From positions 866,317-930,316 of the forward strand of contig MKVW01000001.1 in NCBI GenBank assembly GCA_001898965.1: DNA of 64,000 nucleotides, written 5' to 3'. How positions within the stretch are numbered: position 1 is the first letter of the stretch; every line of letters starts with the position of its first letter. Both the position numbers and the translations under genes were made by a program. This document shows, piece by piece, positions 34,453 to 44,092 of this stretch. Origin of the DNA: Rhizobiales bacterium 62-17. GTDB taxonomy: Bacteria; Pseudomonadota; Alphaproteobacteria; Rhizobiales; Beijerinckiaceae. The notes under the pieces are model-generated. The model saw nothing but the letters and a program-made list of their open reading frames with translations, had not been told where the DNA came from and searched no databases.

Positions 34453-36690
34453 GTGCCGAGTGAAATTGCCGCGAGCCTGACAAACGCCGCTCAGGATCAG
34501 ATTGCGGACACCCAGCATCTCGGTCCCGTGCAGGTCGAACTCGCCGAAGGCGAAAGCCGCTTCATCAACCGCGAACTGTCCTGGCTCGAATTCAACAATC
34601 GGGTTCTGGCGGAAGCTTCGAACCGCAACCATCCGTTGCTCGAACAGCTCCGCTTCCTGTCGATCTCGGCCAACAATCTCGATGAATTCTTCATGGTCCG
34701 CGTGGCGGGTCTGCGCGGCCAGGTGCGCTCCGGCGTTACCACCAGGTCCGATGACGGCCTGCCGCCGGCCGAGCAACTGGCGAAGCTGCGTGAACGGGTG
34801 ATGACGCTCACCGATGCCCAGCAGAGGCGCTGGATCGAACTGCGCGAGGAATTGGCCGGTGTCGGCATCCGCATCGTCGAACCGGCCGATCTCGAGGCCG
34901 GCGAAGCGCAATGGCTCGATGACCATTTCAACCTGCATATTTTTCCGGTGCTGACGCCGCTGGCCGTCGATCCCGCGCATCCGTTTCCGTTCATTCCCAA
35001 TTTCGGCTTCAGCGTCGTCCTGCAACTGTCCGGCGTACGCGAAGGCAATCGCCTCAACGCGCTGGTGCGCCTGCCCAACAAGGTCGAGCGCTTTGTCCGC
35101 ATTCCGGCGGCGCTCGGCGGCAGCGAGACGAAATTCGTGCCGCTCGAAAGCGTCATCGCCGCGCAGGCGGCGCGGCTATTCCCCGGCTATAAGATCATCG
35201 GGCGCGGCTACTTCCGCGTCATCCGTGACAGCGATATCGAAATCGAGGAAGAGGCCGAGGATCTCGTGCGCTTTTTCGAAACCGCGTTGAAGCGCCGTCG
35301 GCGTGGCCGCGTCATTCGCCTCGAATTCGATGCGATGACGCCGGAAGATTTGCAACAGTTCGTCGCTGACGAACTCGATGCGGCTGTCGACGAGGTCTTC
35401 ATCAACTCGGGCATGCTGGCGCTGAACGAACTCAGCGAGGTCGTCTCGATTGATCGACCCGAGCTAAAATTCACGCCCTACAATCCGCGTTTCCCCGAGC
35501 GCGTACGCGAGAACGGCGGTGATTGCTTCGCCGCGATCAAGCAGAAAGATCTCGTCGTCCACCACCCCTATGAATCCTTCGACGTGGTGGTGCAATTCAT
35601 CGCGCAAGCAGCGCGCGATCCCAACGTCATTGCCATCAAGCAGACGCTCTATCGCACCTCTGCTGACAGCCCGATCGTGCGTGCGCTCGTCGAAGCTGCC
35701 GAGGGCGGCAAGTCGGTCACCGCGCTCGTCGAACTGAAGGCACGCTTCGACGAAGAAGCCAATATCCGCTGGGCGCGCGATCTGGAGCGCGCCGGCGCCC
35801 AGGTCGTCTTCGGCTTCATCGAATTGAAGACCCACGGCAAGCTGTCGATGGTCGTGCGCCGCGAGGGTACGGGGCTCACCACCTATTGCCATGTCGGCAC
35901 CGGCAACTATCACCCGCAGACGGCGCGCATCTACACGGACGTGTCCTATTTCACCGCCGATCCGGTGATCGGCCGCGATGTCGGACGTGTCTTCAATTTC
36001 ATCACCGGCTATGCCGAGCCGGACGATCTCGAACGCATGGCCGTGTCGCCGATCAGTCTCAAGCGGCGGCTGCTGACCCATATCGACGAAGAGATCGAAC
36101 ACGCCAAGAATGGCCGCCCGGCGGCGATCTGGGCCAAGTGCAACGCGCTGGTCGATCCGGTCATCATCGATGCCTTCTACCGGGCGAGCCAGGCGGGCGT
36201 GTCGATCGATCTGGTGGTGCGCGGCATCTGCTGCCTGCGGCCAGGTGTCCCAGGCCTGTCCGACAACATCCGCGTCAAGTCGATCATCGGCCGCTTCCTT
36301 GAGCACGCCCGCATCTATGCGTTCGGCAACGGCCACGGCCTGCCGCACAAGAATGCCCATGTCTATATTTCCTCGGCCGACCTGATGCCGCGCAATCTGG
36401 ACCGGCGCGTCGAGGTGATGACGCCGATGACCAATCCGACGGTGCACGAGCAGGTGCTTGACCAAATTCTGGTGGCTAACCTTATCGACAACCAGCAGAG
36501 CTACCGGGTCTTGCCCGACGGATCGAGCGAGCGCATAGTCCCGCGCGCTGGCGAGGAACCGTTCAACGCCCACAATTATTTCATGACCAACCCGTCGCTG
36601 TCGGGTCGTGGAAAGTCGTTGAGGGAGTCCAGCCCGCGTTCGCTTTCAAGACGCAAGGACACGCGCAAGTCGAATGGTTCCACCCGGTAA
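34453..36690 (+). CDS. ppk: Polyphosphate kinase
   Basis: Reversible synthesis of polyphosphate from ATP. PPK1-type enzyme of 745 residues, with the N-terminal [15 protein letters not shown], the ATP-site KQTLYRT region, [13 protein letters not shown] late in the chain, and the PLD-like phosphohistidine regions [21 protein letters not shown] and [16 protein letters not shown]. The start is GTG at 34453, after a phosphate-control box. Its end overlaps ppx by 17 bp, so the two genes are translationally coupled. Confidence 0.96.
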   Translation: MPSEIAASLTNAAQDQIADTQHLGPVQVELAEGESRFINRELSWLEFNNRVLAEASNRNHPLLEQLRFLSISANNLDEFFMVRVAGLRGQVRSGVTTRSDDGLPPAEQLAKLRERVMTLTDAQQRRWIELREELAGVGIRIVEPADLEAGEAQWLDDHFNLHIFPVLTPLAVDPAHPFPFIPNFGFSVVLQLSGVREGNRLNALVRLPNKVERFVRIPAALGGSETKFVPLESVIAAQAARLFPGYKIIGRGYFRVIRDSDIEIEEEAEDLVRFFETALKRRRRGRVIRLEFDAMTPEDLQQFVADELDAAVDEVFINSGMLALNELSEVVSIDRPELKFTPYNPRFPERVRENGGDCFAAIKQKDLVVHHPYESFDVVVQFIAQAARDPNVIAIKQTLYRTSADSPIVRALVEAAEGGKSVTALVELKARFDEEANIRWARDLERAGAQVVFGFIELKTHGKLSMVVRREGTGLTTYCHVGTGNYHPQTARIYTDVSYFTADPVIGRDVGRVFNFITGYAEPDDLERMAVSPISLKRRLLTHIDEEIEHAKNGRPAAIWAKCNALVDPVIIDAFYRASQAGVSIDLVVRGICCLRPGVPGLSDNIRVKSIIGRFLEHARIYAFGNGHGLPHKNAHVYISSADLMPRNLDRRVEVMTPMTNPTVHEQVLDQILVANLIDNQQSYRVLPDGSSERIVPRAGEEPFNAHNYFMTNPSLSGRGKSLRESSPRSLSRRKDTRKSNGSTR

Positions 36691-38188
36691 CAAGGCTCCC
36701 GGCAGACTCGAAGCGCTCAAGCCCCTCGCGGTCGTCGATATCGGTTCAAACTCGGTTCGGCTGGTCGCCTATGAAGGGCTGACGCGCGCTCTGACGCCGA
36801 TTTACAACGACAAAGTGTTGTGCGGCATCGGTCGCGGCGTTGCCACGACGGGTAAGCTTAACGAGGAGGGGGTCGAGCGGGCGCTGTCGGCATTGTCGCG
36901 CTTCCGCGTGCTCTGCGACCTGCTTAAGATCAAAGATGTCCACGTGCTGGCGACCGCCGCCGCGCGGGACGCCAAGAACGGCCGTGAATTTCTTGCCGCG
37001 GCTGAAAAGACCCTGGGCGCGCCCGTGGACCTGTTGTCAGGCGAACGGGAATCGCGGCTTGCGGCCTTGGGCGTGGTGTCAGGATTCTATGCGCCCGACG
37101 GCGTGGTGGGCGACCTTGGCGGCGGTTCGCTGGAACTGAACGAAGTGCACGGTGGCCGGTTGGGCAAGGGCGTGTCCCTGCCGCTGGGCGGCCTCGCGCT
37201 GATGGACATGACCGGACGTTCGCCGAAAAAGGCGAGCAAGCTGGTGCGCGATGCGATCGCCCAGGTCAAAGGCCTCGACCAGTTGAAGGGCCGCACCTTC
37301 TATGCGGTCGGCGGGACGTGGCGCGCTTTGGCGCGCTTGCATATGCATCAGCGCAACTATCCGCTGAATGTCATGCACGGCTACATCATTCCCCGCCGCG
37401 ATGCGGAGGATTTCGTCTCGCTGGTCGAGCGGGTCAATGCCGAGGCCTTGGTGGCGATCGAAAGCGTCGCGGCCGCCCGTCGTCCACTGCTCGCCTATGG
37501 CGCCGTCGTGCTGGAAGAGATCATTCGTCGCGCCCGGCCAAATCAGATCGTCGTTTCCGCCTTGGGCTTGCGCGAAGGCCTGCTTTACGAACGTCTCGAC
37601 GCGCAAGAACGCAAGATCGATCCGCTGATCCAGGCGGCGAGCGATCTCAACATTCTCCGCTCGCGCGCCCCGCGCCATGGCTGGGATCTCTGCGCCTGGA
37701 CCGACGCCTTCATGCGCTCGACCCATATCGACGAGACCAAGAACGAACAGCGCCTGCGCCATGCGGCCTGTCTGCTCGCCGATATCGGCTGGCGCGCCCA
37801 TCCGGATTATCGCGGCGAGCAGTCGTTCAACATCATCGCCAACGCGGCTTTCGTCTCCATCGACCATAGCGGTCGCGCCTATCTGGCCTTGGCGACCTCG
37901 TATCGCCACATGGGCTTCGAACATGACGTCAGCCCGCAATTGCGCATGCTGGCGACGCCGCGCCTCTTGGATCGCGCGCAGCTTCTCGGCGCCGCCATGC
38001 GCGTCGGCTATTCGGTCTCCGCCGCCATGCCTGATGTTCTGCCCAAGACGCCGCTCGTCTGTCGGCGCGGCAAGGTGGTCTTGAAACTGCCGCGCGAATT
38101 CGCGCCGCTGGCGAGCGAACGCCTAGCCAATCGTCTGCGGCAGCTCGGCCGCCTGATCGGCCGCGAGCCCGATATCGTCATCGAATGA
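36674..38188 (+). CDS. ppx: Exopolyphosphatase (Ppx/GppA family)
   Basis: Releases phosphate from polyphosphate ends. It has 504 residues of the ASKHA-type Ppx/GppA family: [16 protein letters not shown] (phosphate-1 loop), [24 protein letters not shown] (phosphate-2 loop), then a C-terminal HD-like helical region ([16 protein letters not shown]). It overlaps ppk by 17 bp, a close kinase/phosphatase pair probably under the same PHO box. Confidence 0.95.
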   Translation: MVPPGNKAPGRLEALKPLAVVDIGSNSVRLVAYEGLTRALTPIYNDKVLCGIGRGVATTGKLNEEGVERALSALSRFRVLCDLLKIKDVHVLATAAARDAKNGREFLAAAEKTLGAPVDLLSGERESRLAALGVVSGFYAPDGVVGDLGGGSLELNEVHGGRLGKGVSLPLGGLALMDMTGRSPKKASKLVRDAIAQVKGLDQLKGRTFYAVGGTWRALARLHMHQRNYPLNVMHGYIIPRRDAEDFVSLVERVNAEALVAIESVAAARRPLLAYGAVVLEEIIRRARPNQIVVSALGLREGLLYERLDAQERKIDPLIQAASDLNILRSRAPRHGWDLCAWTDAFMRSTHIDETKNEQRLRHAACLLADIGWRAHPDYRGEQSFNIIANAAFVSIDHSGRAYLALATSYRHMGFEHDVSPQLRMLATPRLLDRAQLLGAAMRVGYSVSAAMPDVLPKTPLVCRRGKVVLKLPREFAPLASERLANRLRQLGRLIGREPDIVIE

Positions 38189-38193
38189 AGCAC

Positions 38194-38231
38194 AAATAAA
38201 AAACGCCGCCGCTTCAAGGAAGCGACGGCGT
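38194..38231 (-). terminator. Terminator of aqpZ
   Basis: Minus-strand hairpin with 12-nt arms (38220-38231 with 38203-38214, one mismatch) and 5-nt loop, followed on that strand by TTTTTTATTT. It lies between the converging ppx and aqpZ genes and ends aqpZ transcription; it could also help stop ppx. Confidence 0.85.
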
Positions 38232-38253
38232 CTGATGTGTTGCTACTTAGCTG

Positions 38254-38946
38254 TCAGTCGTCGTGCGACAGCAAGGCGTTGTGAAGGATGCCACCGATGG
38301 CAGCGCCAACGATCGGCGCGAGCCAGAACAGCCAGAGCTGCTGCAAGGCCCATCCACCCACGAAGATCGCCTGACCGGTCGAACGCGCCGGGTTGACCGA
38401 CGTGTTGGTCACCGGGATCGAGATCAGATGGATCAAGGTCAGGCAGAGGCCGATGGCGATCGGCGCGAAACCCGGAGGGGCTTTCTTGCCGGTGGCGCCG
38501 AGGATGACGAGCAGGAACATCGCGGTCATCACCACTTCGCAGATCAGCGCCGACACCATCGTGTACTTGCCCGGCGAATGGTCGTCATAGCCGTTGGCGG
38601 CAAAGCCGCCCGCGAGCGAGAAGTCGGATTTGCCGGAGGCGATCAGATAGAGCACGCCGGCGGCGGCGATGGCGCCGACGACTTGCGCGATGATGTAGGG
38701 GATGAGTTCGCCCCAGGAGAAGCGACCCGCGACCGCGAGACCGACGGAAACAGCCGGATTGAAATGGCCGCCGGAAATCGGACCGACCGCGTAGGCCATG
38801 GTCAGAACTGTCAGACCGAAGGCGAGGGCGACGCCTGCGAAGGCGATGCCGAGTTGTGGAAAGGCGGCGGCCAGGACGGCGCTACCGCAGCCCCCCAGGA
38901 CCAGCCAGAACGTACCAAAGAATTCTGCTGCTAATTTTTTCTGCAT
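38254..38946 (-). CDS. aqpZ: Aquaporin Z (MIP family)
   Basis: Water channel of 230 residues from ATG 38946 ([16 protein letters not shown]), preceded by a GGGGG ribosome site; the alternative TTG four codons upstream is disfavoured. Two NPA boxes are present, GGHFNPAVS and [11 protein letters not shown], with Arg after the second, and the selectivity residues look AqpZ-like ([15 protein letters not shown]). Terminator downstream and CRP-like palindrome upstream. Confidence 0.95.
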   Translation of the reverse strand: MQKKLAAEFFGTFWLVLGGCGSAVLAAAFPQLGIAFAGVALAFGLTVLTMAYAVGPISGGHFNPAVSVGLAVAGRFSWGELIPYIIAQVVGAIAAAGVLYLIASGKSDFSLAGGFAANGYDDHSPGKYTMVSALICEVVMTAMFLLVILGATGKKAPPGFAPIAIGLCLTLIHLISIPVTNTSVNPARSTGQAIFVGGWALQQLWLFWLAPIVGAAIGGILHNALLSHDD

Positions 38947-39001
38947 CGGAGCCCCCAAGGCTTAAACGATTTGCCAAGCTTATTTATTTGGCTCGATTCG
39001 T

Positions 39002-39023
39002 CAAAGTGACCTTGGTCACTTTG
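39002..39023 (-). promoter_or_regulatory. CRP/FNR-like palindrome upstream of aqpZ
   Basis: Arms CAAAGTGACC (39002-39011) and GGTCACTTTG (39014-39023) with a 2-bp centre. The core GTGA-N6-TCAC matches the CRP-family half-site spacing. It lies 56-77 bp upstream of the aqpZ start and just past the rnd stop. Confidence 0.55.
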
Positions 39024-39041
39024 GGGGCTTTTGACTGTTAA

Positions 39042-40220
39042 TTAGGCAACCGCCGGCTCGTCGGCCGGGGCATCCTGCCAAGCCAGGGTGATCACCCGGC
39101 CGCGTTCGATGGTCAGCGCGAGCTTCCCGTGCTTGAGTTCGAGCGCGCGGACGCCGAAAAGCTCCCGTCGCCAGCCGGTGAGGGCGGCAACCGGCGCGTT
39201 GTCGTCGGCTGATATGGCTTCGAGATCATCCACCGTGGCGATCATCTTGGGCGCCACGCCATGGCGCTCGCTCACCTGCCGCAGCAGCACTTTCAACAGT
39301 TCGACGGTCGCGCCATTGCCGCCGCTGCGCCGTTCGCGTTCGATCTTCGGCAAGGTCTTGGGGTCGCGCGCCAGGCCGCGCTCGATGGCGGCCAGTAGTT
39401 CGGCGCCGCCGCGCGAGCGTTCCATGCCACGCGGGAAAGCCCGCAGATTGCCAAGTGCCTCCGCCGTGCGCGGCGCCGCCAAAGCCACTTCGACCATGGC
39501 GTCATCTTTCAGAACGCGGGAGCGCGGCACGTCGCGCGTCTGCGCTTCGCGCTCGCGCCAGGCAGCCACTTCCATCAGTACGCCGATGTCGCGCGGCTTG
39601 CGCGCCCGGTGGCGGAAGCGTTCCCACGCATTGGCAGGGTCTTGCGCATAGGTCGCCGGATTGGTCAGCGATTGCATTTCATCGTCCAGCCAGGCCATGC
39701 GGCCGGAACGTTCGAGCTTCTCGCGCAGCGCCCGATAGATGTCGCGCAGATGCGTCACGTCGGCGAGCGCATATTGGATCTGCGCCTCGGTGAGCGGACG
39801 ACGCGACCAGTCGGTGAAGCGCGAGGACTTGTCGATCGCCACCTTGCAGATCGTCTGCGCCAGTTCGCCATAGGCGACCTGATCGCCGAAGCCGCAGACC
39901 ATCGCCGCCACTTGCGTATCGAACAGCGGTGCCGGCACCAGCTTGCCGAGATTCCAGACGATTTCGAGATCTTGCCGCGCGGCGTGGAACACTTTCACCA
40001 CGTCCGGATTGGCCATCAGCTCGAGAAACGGCGTCAGGTCGATCCCTTCGGCCAGGGCGTCGACGGCCACGGCCTCATCGTCGCTGGCGAGCTGGATGAC
40101 GCAGACCTTCGGCCAGAAGGTCGTCTCTCGCAGGAATTCGGTATCGACCGTCACGAAAGGATGCCTGGCAAGGCGGGCACAAGTTTCGGCGAGTTCGCTG
40201 GTGGTTGTGATAAGGCTCAT
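39042..40220 (-). CDS. rnd: Ribonuclease D
   Basis: 3'-5' exoribonuclease of the DEDD family that trims stable RNA precursors. It has 392 residues, with the catalytic first motif [10 protein letters not shown], a second in [12 protein letters not shown], and the third near [12 protein letters not shown] to [12 protein letters not shown]. One or two HRDC helical domains follow ([19 protein letters not shown]). Standard length and motifs, so the call is firm. Confidence 0.95.
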   Translation of the reverse strand: MSLITTTSELAETCARLARHPFVTVDTEFLRETTFWPKVCVIQLASDDEAVAVDALAEGIDLTPFLELMANPDVVKVFHAARQDLEIVWNLGKLVPAPLFDTQVAAMVCGFGDQVAYGELAQTICKVAIDKSSRFTDWSRRPLTEAQIQYALADVTHLRDIYRALREKLERSGRMAWLDDEMQSLTNPATYAQDPANAWERFRHRARKPRDIGVLMEVAAWREREAQTRDVPRSRVLKDDAMVEVALAAPRTAEALGNLRAFPRGMERSRGGAELLAAIERGLARDPKTLPKIERERRSGGNGATVELLKVLLRQVSERHGVAPKMIATVDDLEAISADDNAPVAALTGWRRELFGVRALELKHGKLALTIERGRVITLAWQDAPADEPAVA

Positions 40221-40371
40221 TGGGCGCGCTATAGCGGAAACATCGTTGAGTGGCGAGCGGGTGTCAGCCGGAATTATGACGGAAATTTACGGCTTTGGTC
40301 CAACTTGTGCCCGACCTTCCGGTCTGTGCACAATGGCCGCACGGCAAAATATAAGAAGCCGGGGAGGGGGA

Positions 40372-41109
40372 ATGACGCCAGGAGACGGGCCGCTTGCGGC
40401 CGTGACGCGGCGTAGCGTGCTGGCCGGCGGCTTGGCTTGGGTCCTGTTGGGGCGTCCAGCTGTCGCCGATGTCATCGATGTCGATCTTGAGCTTGTCTTG
40501 GCGGTGGATGCCTCTGGCTCCGTCAGTCAACAGCGGTTTATTTTGCAAAAACAAGGATATGAGCGGGCTTTTCGGGATCCGCGCGTGCTCCGGGCCGTGC
40601 GCTCGGGGGTGACCGCGCGCATTGCCGTGTCCATGTTTCAATGGACAGGACCGCATATGCAGGCCGAGGTGACGCCTTGGATGCTGGTTTCCGACGAGAC
40701 CTCGGCGGCGGCCCTCGCCACGGCGATCGCCGGCGTGCCGCGCAAGCTCTATGGCGGCGGCACCTCGATCAGCGGCGCCATCGACCATGCGCTCGGCCGG
40801 TTCGGCCAGGGGACCTATAAAGGCGCCCGGCGGGTGATCGATATTTCAGGGGACGGCGCCAACACCAGCGGCCGTCCGGTGGCCCAGGCCCGGGACGAGG
40901 CGCTGGGCCAGGGCATCACCATCAACGGCCTGCCCATTCTCTCGGTCGAGCCGATGCTCGACCTGCATTACCGCGATGAAGTCATCGGCGGTCCCGGCGC
41001 CTTCATGATCGCCATCAATGACTATGACCAGTTCGCCGAAGCGATCGTGCGCAAACTGGTGGCGGAGATCGCAGGCCTGCTGCCACAAGCTGACAAGGGA
41101 CGGGGATAG
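40372..41109 (+). CDS. DUF1194 von Willebrand factor A protein, exported
   Basis: Protein of 245 residues. ATG 40372 is preceded by GGGGAGGGGG. The N-terminus TRRSVLAGGLAWVLLGRPAVA is a signal peptide, possibly twin-arginine. The mature part is a VWA domain with MIDAS motif AVDASGSVS, Thr in GGGTSISGAI and Asp in DISGDGANTSG. It corresponds to the DUF1194 group. Probably a periplasmic metal-dependent adhesion module; partner unknown. Confidence 0.85.
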   Translation: MTPGDGPLAAVTRRSVLAGGLAWVLLGRPAVADVIDVDLELVLAVDASGSVSQQRFILQKQGYERAFRDPRVLRAVRSGVTARIAVSMFQWTGPHMQAEVTPWMLVSDETSAAALATAIAGVPRKLYGGGTSISGAIDHALGRFGQGTYKGARRVIDISGDGANTSGRPVAQARDEALGQGITINGLPILSVEPMLDLHYRDEVIGGPGAFMIAINDYDQFAEAIVRKLVAEIAGLLPQADKGRG

Positions 41110-41136
41110 CCTTCTGTCATCAAGCAGGAGGCGGAC

Positions 41137-41574
41137 ATGAAATATTGGATCGGTGTCGTATCGCGCGATCATATCGAAGTGGGCCGTGCCGGCGGTTTCA
41201 TTCAGCTCTGCCACGGCAAAGAAGCGCCCTTGCGCCGCATCGCGGCGGGCGATCGGATCGTCTTCTATTCGCCGCGCCAGAGCATGCATGCCGGCGCACC
41301 GCTGCAAGCCTTCACAGCGGTATGCGACATGCGGCCTGAACCTGCTTATCTCGCCGACATGGGTAACGGCTTCACGCCGTATCGACGCAACACGCGCTTT
41401 CTGCCGAGCGGCATCGCACCGATCGCGCCTCTGCTTGATCGGCTCTCTTTCACGCGCGGTCAGCGCAATTGGGGCTATGCTTTCCGGCGCGGTTATTTCC
41501 AGATCACATCGACAGACTATGAAGTGATCGCAACGGCGATGGGCGTCGTCGATAGCGATCGCGTCGCGGCTTGA
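41137..41574 (+). CDS. EVE-domain protein
   Basis: Small PUA-like EVE-domain protein of 145 residues (MKYWIGVVSRDHIEVGRAGGF, RIAAGDRIVFYSP, RGQRNWGYAFRRGYFQI). EVE domains read modified bases or act as RNA-binding modules and are often near DNA-modification systems; none is seen here. It follows the VWA gene by 27 bp with an AGGAGGCGGAC ribosome site, and converges on the MFS gene. Confidence 0.85.
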   Translation: MKYWIGVVSRDHIEVGRAGGFIQLCHGKEAPLRRIAAGDRIVFYSPRQSMHAGAPLQAFTAVCDMRPEPAYLADMGNGFTPYRRNTRFLPSGIAPIAPLLDRLSFTRGQRNWGYAFRRGYFQITSTDYEVIATAMGVVDSDRVAA

Positions 41575-41577
41575 TCG

Positions 41578-42711
41578 TCAAGCATAGCGCGCTCGCAACA
41601 ACAGCGCCTGCGCGATGACGGCGGGAATGGCGATCAACAACACGGCTTGCAGTGGTAGACCCGCCCACAGCAACAAAGCCGCTGTGAGATTGGCGGAAAT
41701 GCCGCCGACATCCCAACCGCCTTCGGCGGCGATCTGATAGCGCAGCGGACAGGGCGCCTGTTTGGCGTCGTTGTAGATCGCGGTCATCATCGCGGGAATG
41801 TAGAGGCCGCCGAAGACGGCGCTCAAAATCGTGACGATGACGACGCGCGTCGCATCGAAGCCGGCGAGTGTCTGCGCCGAAAGCACGATGCAGGTGACGA
41901 TGCCAAACAGGGCGGCCGCCTTGCGGCCATTGCCGGCATCGATGAACCGGCCGAGGACGAAGCCGCCGGCCGCGCCGGCGAGAGCGGCTGCGGCCAGCAC
42001 CGATCCAAAGACATCATAGACCTGGCCGAGGGCCAGAAAGATCACCAAGGCCCAGGCTGTATTGGCGGTGGAGATGATCCAGCCGTCGACGAGAAAGATG
42101 ACGGTGCCTTTGCGCGCGGCCGCATAGGCGCCTGATGGTGCGAGCCGCGCCACCGGATCGTTCTGGATCATGAGCAGTGGCAGGATGGACATCATCGCGG
42201 CGAGCGCCGCCGTGCCGAAGGCGGCCCATGGTCCGATGAATGCCAGCATGAAGCCGCCAGCGGCCGGGCCGATGATGCTGGCGACGGCGCCGAGGATTTG
42301 CCGAAAGGCCACCTGCCGTCCGCGCGCATGGGCATCGCCGAGCGACGCGAAGACCGCGTGATAGGCGGTCCAGTAGAAGACGTTGCCGATGCCGGAGATC
42401 AGAATGTAGATCGCCAGCGCCGCATCGAGTCCACGCACCTGCGGGATCGCCAGATATTGCAGGGCGACCAGAGCGGTGCCGATGATCAGGGTGAACTTCA
42501 GCCCGATCGCCGGGCTGATCGCCAGCAGGATCGGCCGCAGCACGAAGCGCAAGGCCAGCACGGCGGCGAGCACCAGGAAGACCTGCGGCAGGCCGAGCCC
42601 GTTCTTCAGAAAAAAGGCGCCGGTGAAGGTGCCGCCGATCTGGAAGGAAAGCTGCACCAGCCCGCTGTGCAGGTTGAGGCGATTGATGTTGCGATTGGCG
42701 AAAGTGGCCAT
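41578..42711 (-). CDS. MFS transporter
   Basis: Major facilitator protein of 377 residues with about 12 hydrophobic segments (for example FTLIIGTALVALQYLA, ALIVFLALGQ-like, AVLLIAIPAVIAQALLL). Substrate unknown. It is convergent with the EVE gene (3-bp gap). Its promoter should lie in the 42712-42840 region, which holds a repeat element and a LexA-like box. Confidence 0.84.
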   Translation of the reverse strand: MATFANRNINRLNLHSGLVQLSFQIGGTFTGAFFLKNGLGLPQVFLVLAAVLALRFVLRPILLAISPAIGLKFTLIIGTALVALQYLAIPQVRGLDAALAIYILISGIGNVFYWTAYHAVFASLGDAHARGRQVAFRQILGAVASIIGPAAGGFMLAFIGPWAAFGTAALAAMMSILPLLMIQNDPVARLAPSGAYAAARKGTVIFLVDGWIISTANTAWALVIFLALGQVYDVFGSVLAAAALAGAAGGFVLGRFIDAGNGRKAAALFGIVTCIVLSAQTLAGFDATRVVIVTILSAVFGGLYIPAMMTAIYNDAKQAPCPLRYQIAAEGGWDVGGISANLTAALLLWAGLPLQAVLLIAIPAVIAQALLLRARYA

Positions 42712-43150
42712 GGCCAGTGAGCGGAAGAACCAGGAGAGAACGGAGCCGTGCTGGCTATAGCGTTTTCGAACGAAGCGGACACCGGTTCGTGTGAAGAAAA
42801 GGCCTCAAAACAAAAACTCTGAATAAGCAAGTGAAAAGAACATATAGGGAACAAAAATTCGCCACCCTTCCTTCGTATTTTGCGCCGGACTTGAGCGCGG
42901 CGCGGGCCGCAAGGAGGAAAGGAGGATGGCCGTTGAACGGATGGATCAGAGGAGATCGCAGGGGGGGGGCGCGCGATTCTGAGGAACAACCCCATGCAAG
43001 GGCATTTTCACGAAGTCTCGAAGACCGGAAAGCGCGCGTCAGGCGCAAAATTGCCGCTTTTGCAGGCGACCGGTGACGAATGCCGTTATGAGTTGATTAA
43101 CCATAAGCCGCTGAAATGATCGGGCGGTATTTCACGGCGCCTACAGCAAT
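42712..43150. other. 439-bp intergenic with repeat, LexA-like box and short ORF
   Basis: Nothing long is coded here. From 42756 to about 42825 lies a repeat element (AGCGTTTTCGAACGAAGC, ACACCGGTTCGTGTGAAG), a type I recognise from Hyphomicrobiales intergenic regions. A direct repeat GAAC-N7-GAAC sits at 42838-42852. A very strong ribosome site (AAGGAGG, 8 nt before ATG 42926) leads into an 18-codon ORF ending at 42982 that is cut by a run of nine G at 42961. A repeat hairpin begins at 43146. Confidence 0.5.
42838..42852 (+). promoter_or_regulatory. Alphaproteobacterial-type LexA box
   Basis: GAAC-ATATAGG-GAAC, the exact reverse complement of GTTC-N7-GTTC, the SOS box of alphaproteobacteria. 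It is 127 bp before the MFS gene on one side and 74 bp before a short ORF with a strong ribosome site on the other. An 8-base match to fixed positions is not conclusive alone. Confidence 0.5.
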
Positions 43151-43177
43151 TTGGCGTTTCGGCAAAAACGCGATTTG
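43146..43177. repeat. Palindromic repeat at the 5' end of the ClpP-like gene
   Basis: AATTTGGCGTTTCGG and AAAACGCGATTT form an imperfect version of the GCGTTTCG-type hairpin seen elsewhere in the window. The nominal TTG start of the following gene lies inside it. Confidence 0.65.
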
Positions 43178-44092
43178 GTTTCGATCGTCTGCGAGGGTTT
43201 GCGTTTGGGTTATTTGTCTCCGCCTCCGGCGCCAGCACCGGTCGTCGTCGTCAAGGACGTCGGCGGATTGGTGTCGGATTATCGCGCGCAGACGGCTGTC
43301 TATCGCTCCGAGGGCCGCGAGGTGCGGCTGCTCGAATGTCGTTCCGCCTGTACCCTGGCGTTGAGCCTGCCGAACGTCTGCGTCTATCCGTGGAGCGTGC
43401 TCAAGTTCCACACCGCCTATAACCAGAACACCAAGGAAATCGACCAGGGCATCACTGCCGAACTGTTCAATTCCTATCCGCAGCCCGTGCGCGAGCGCCT
43501 CGGCTATCTCACCCGCAACTATCGCAATCTGCGCGGCGAAGAGCTGATCGATCTTGGCGTGCGCGATTGCCGCAAGGGAACGGATGTGCAGATCGCTCGT
43601 GCGAGAACCCAGCCGCAGGCGCAACAGCCGACGGTGGTGGCCACCAACGCGCCGCAACAGAATACGGCCGCCGGGCAGGGTGTCGATCCGGTGTCCGGCC
43701 TAGTGCGCGGTGTCGCCTCGCTCTTTGGATCGCAGCAGCAGCCTTCGGTCACGACGACGACCCAGCCTTGGCCGCAGGTGGAAGTGGCTTCGCTCAAACC
43801 GACGATCGAGATTCCATTGCCACCGCGTCGCCCGATGGATTTACAACTGCCGGCTGAAACGCCCGCCGATGTGGCCGCGCCCGAAACCACCAGCGAACAG
43901 CAGGGCGTGCAAGTGGCCAGCATCCAGGCCGATGTCCCGACGCCGCCGCGTCGCCCGACGCACGTGGCGCTCGGCACCTATACGCGGCCGATCGAACTGC
44001 CGGCAGTCATCATCGGCGCCGCGCCCATTCTGCCGACAGGCCTCTCGGCCTACGCGCCGCTGCCGTCTCTGCTCGCCAACGTGCAACGTTAA
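43151..44092 (+). CDS. Putative ClpP-like periplasmic protein, possibly 5'-truncated
   Basis: Unknown protein of up to 313 residues. Residues 35-110 look like a ClpP/crotonase-type fold: VRLLECRSACTLAL (Ser65 in the nucleophile position) and LKFHTAY (His87), as in COG3904-like proteins. The remainder is low in structure, Gln/Pro-rich, with two matched LPPRRP/TPPRRP motifs. The only upstream start is a TTG inside a palindromic repeat, so the first ~20 residues are repeat-derived and no signal peptide is present; a TTG at 43205 with GAGGG ahead is another start. The repeat may have displaced the original 5' end. Function not proven. Confidence 0.5.
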   Translation: MAFRQKRDLVSIVCEGLRLGYLSPPPAPAPVVVVKDVGGLVSDYRAQTAVYRSEGREVRLLECRSACTLALSLPNVCVYPWSVLKFHTAYNQNTKEIDQGITAELFNSYPQPVRERLGYLTRNYRNLRGEELIDLGVRDCRKGTDVQIARARTQPQAQQPTVVATNAPQQNTAAGQGVDPVSGLVRGVASLFGSQQQPSVTTTTQPWPQVEVASLKPTIEIPLPPRRPMDLQLPAETPADVAAPETTSEQQGVQVASIQADVPTPPRRPTHVALGTYTRPIELPAVIIGAAPILPTGLSAYAPLPSLLANVQR

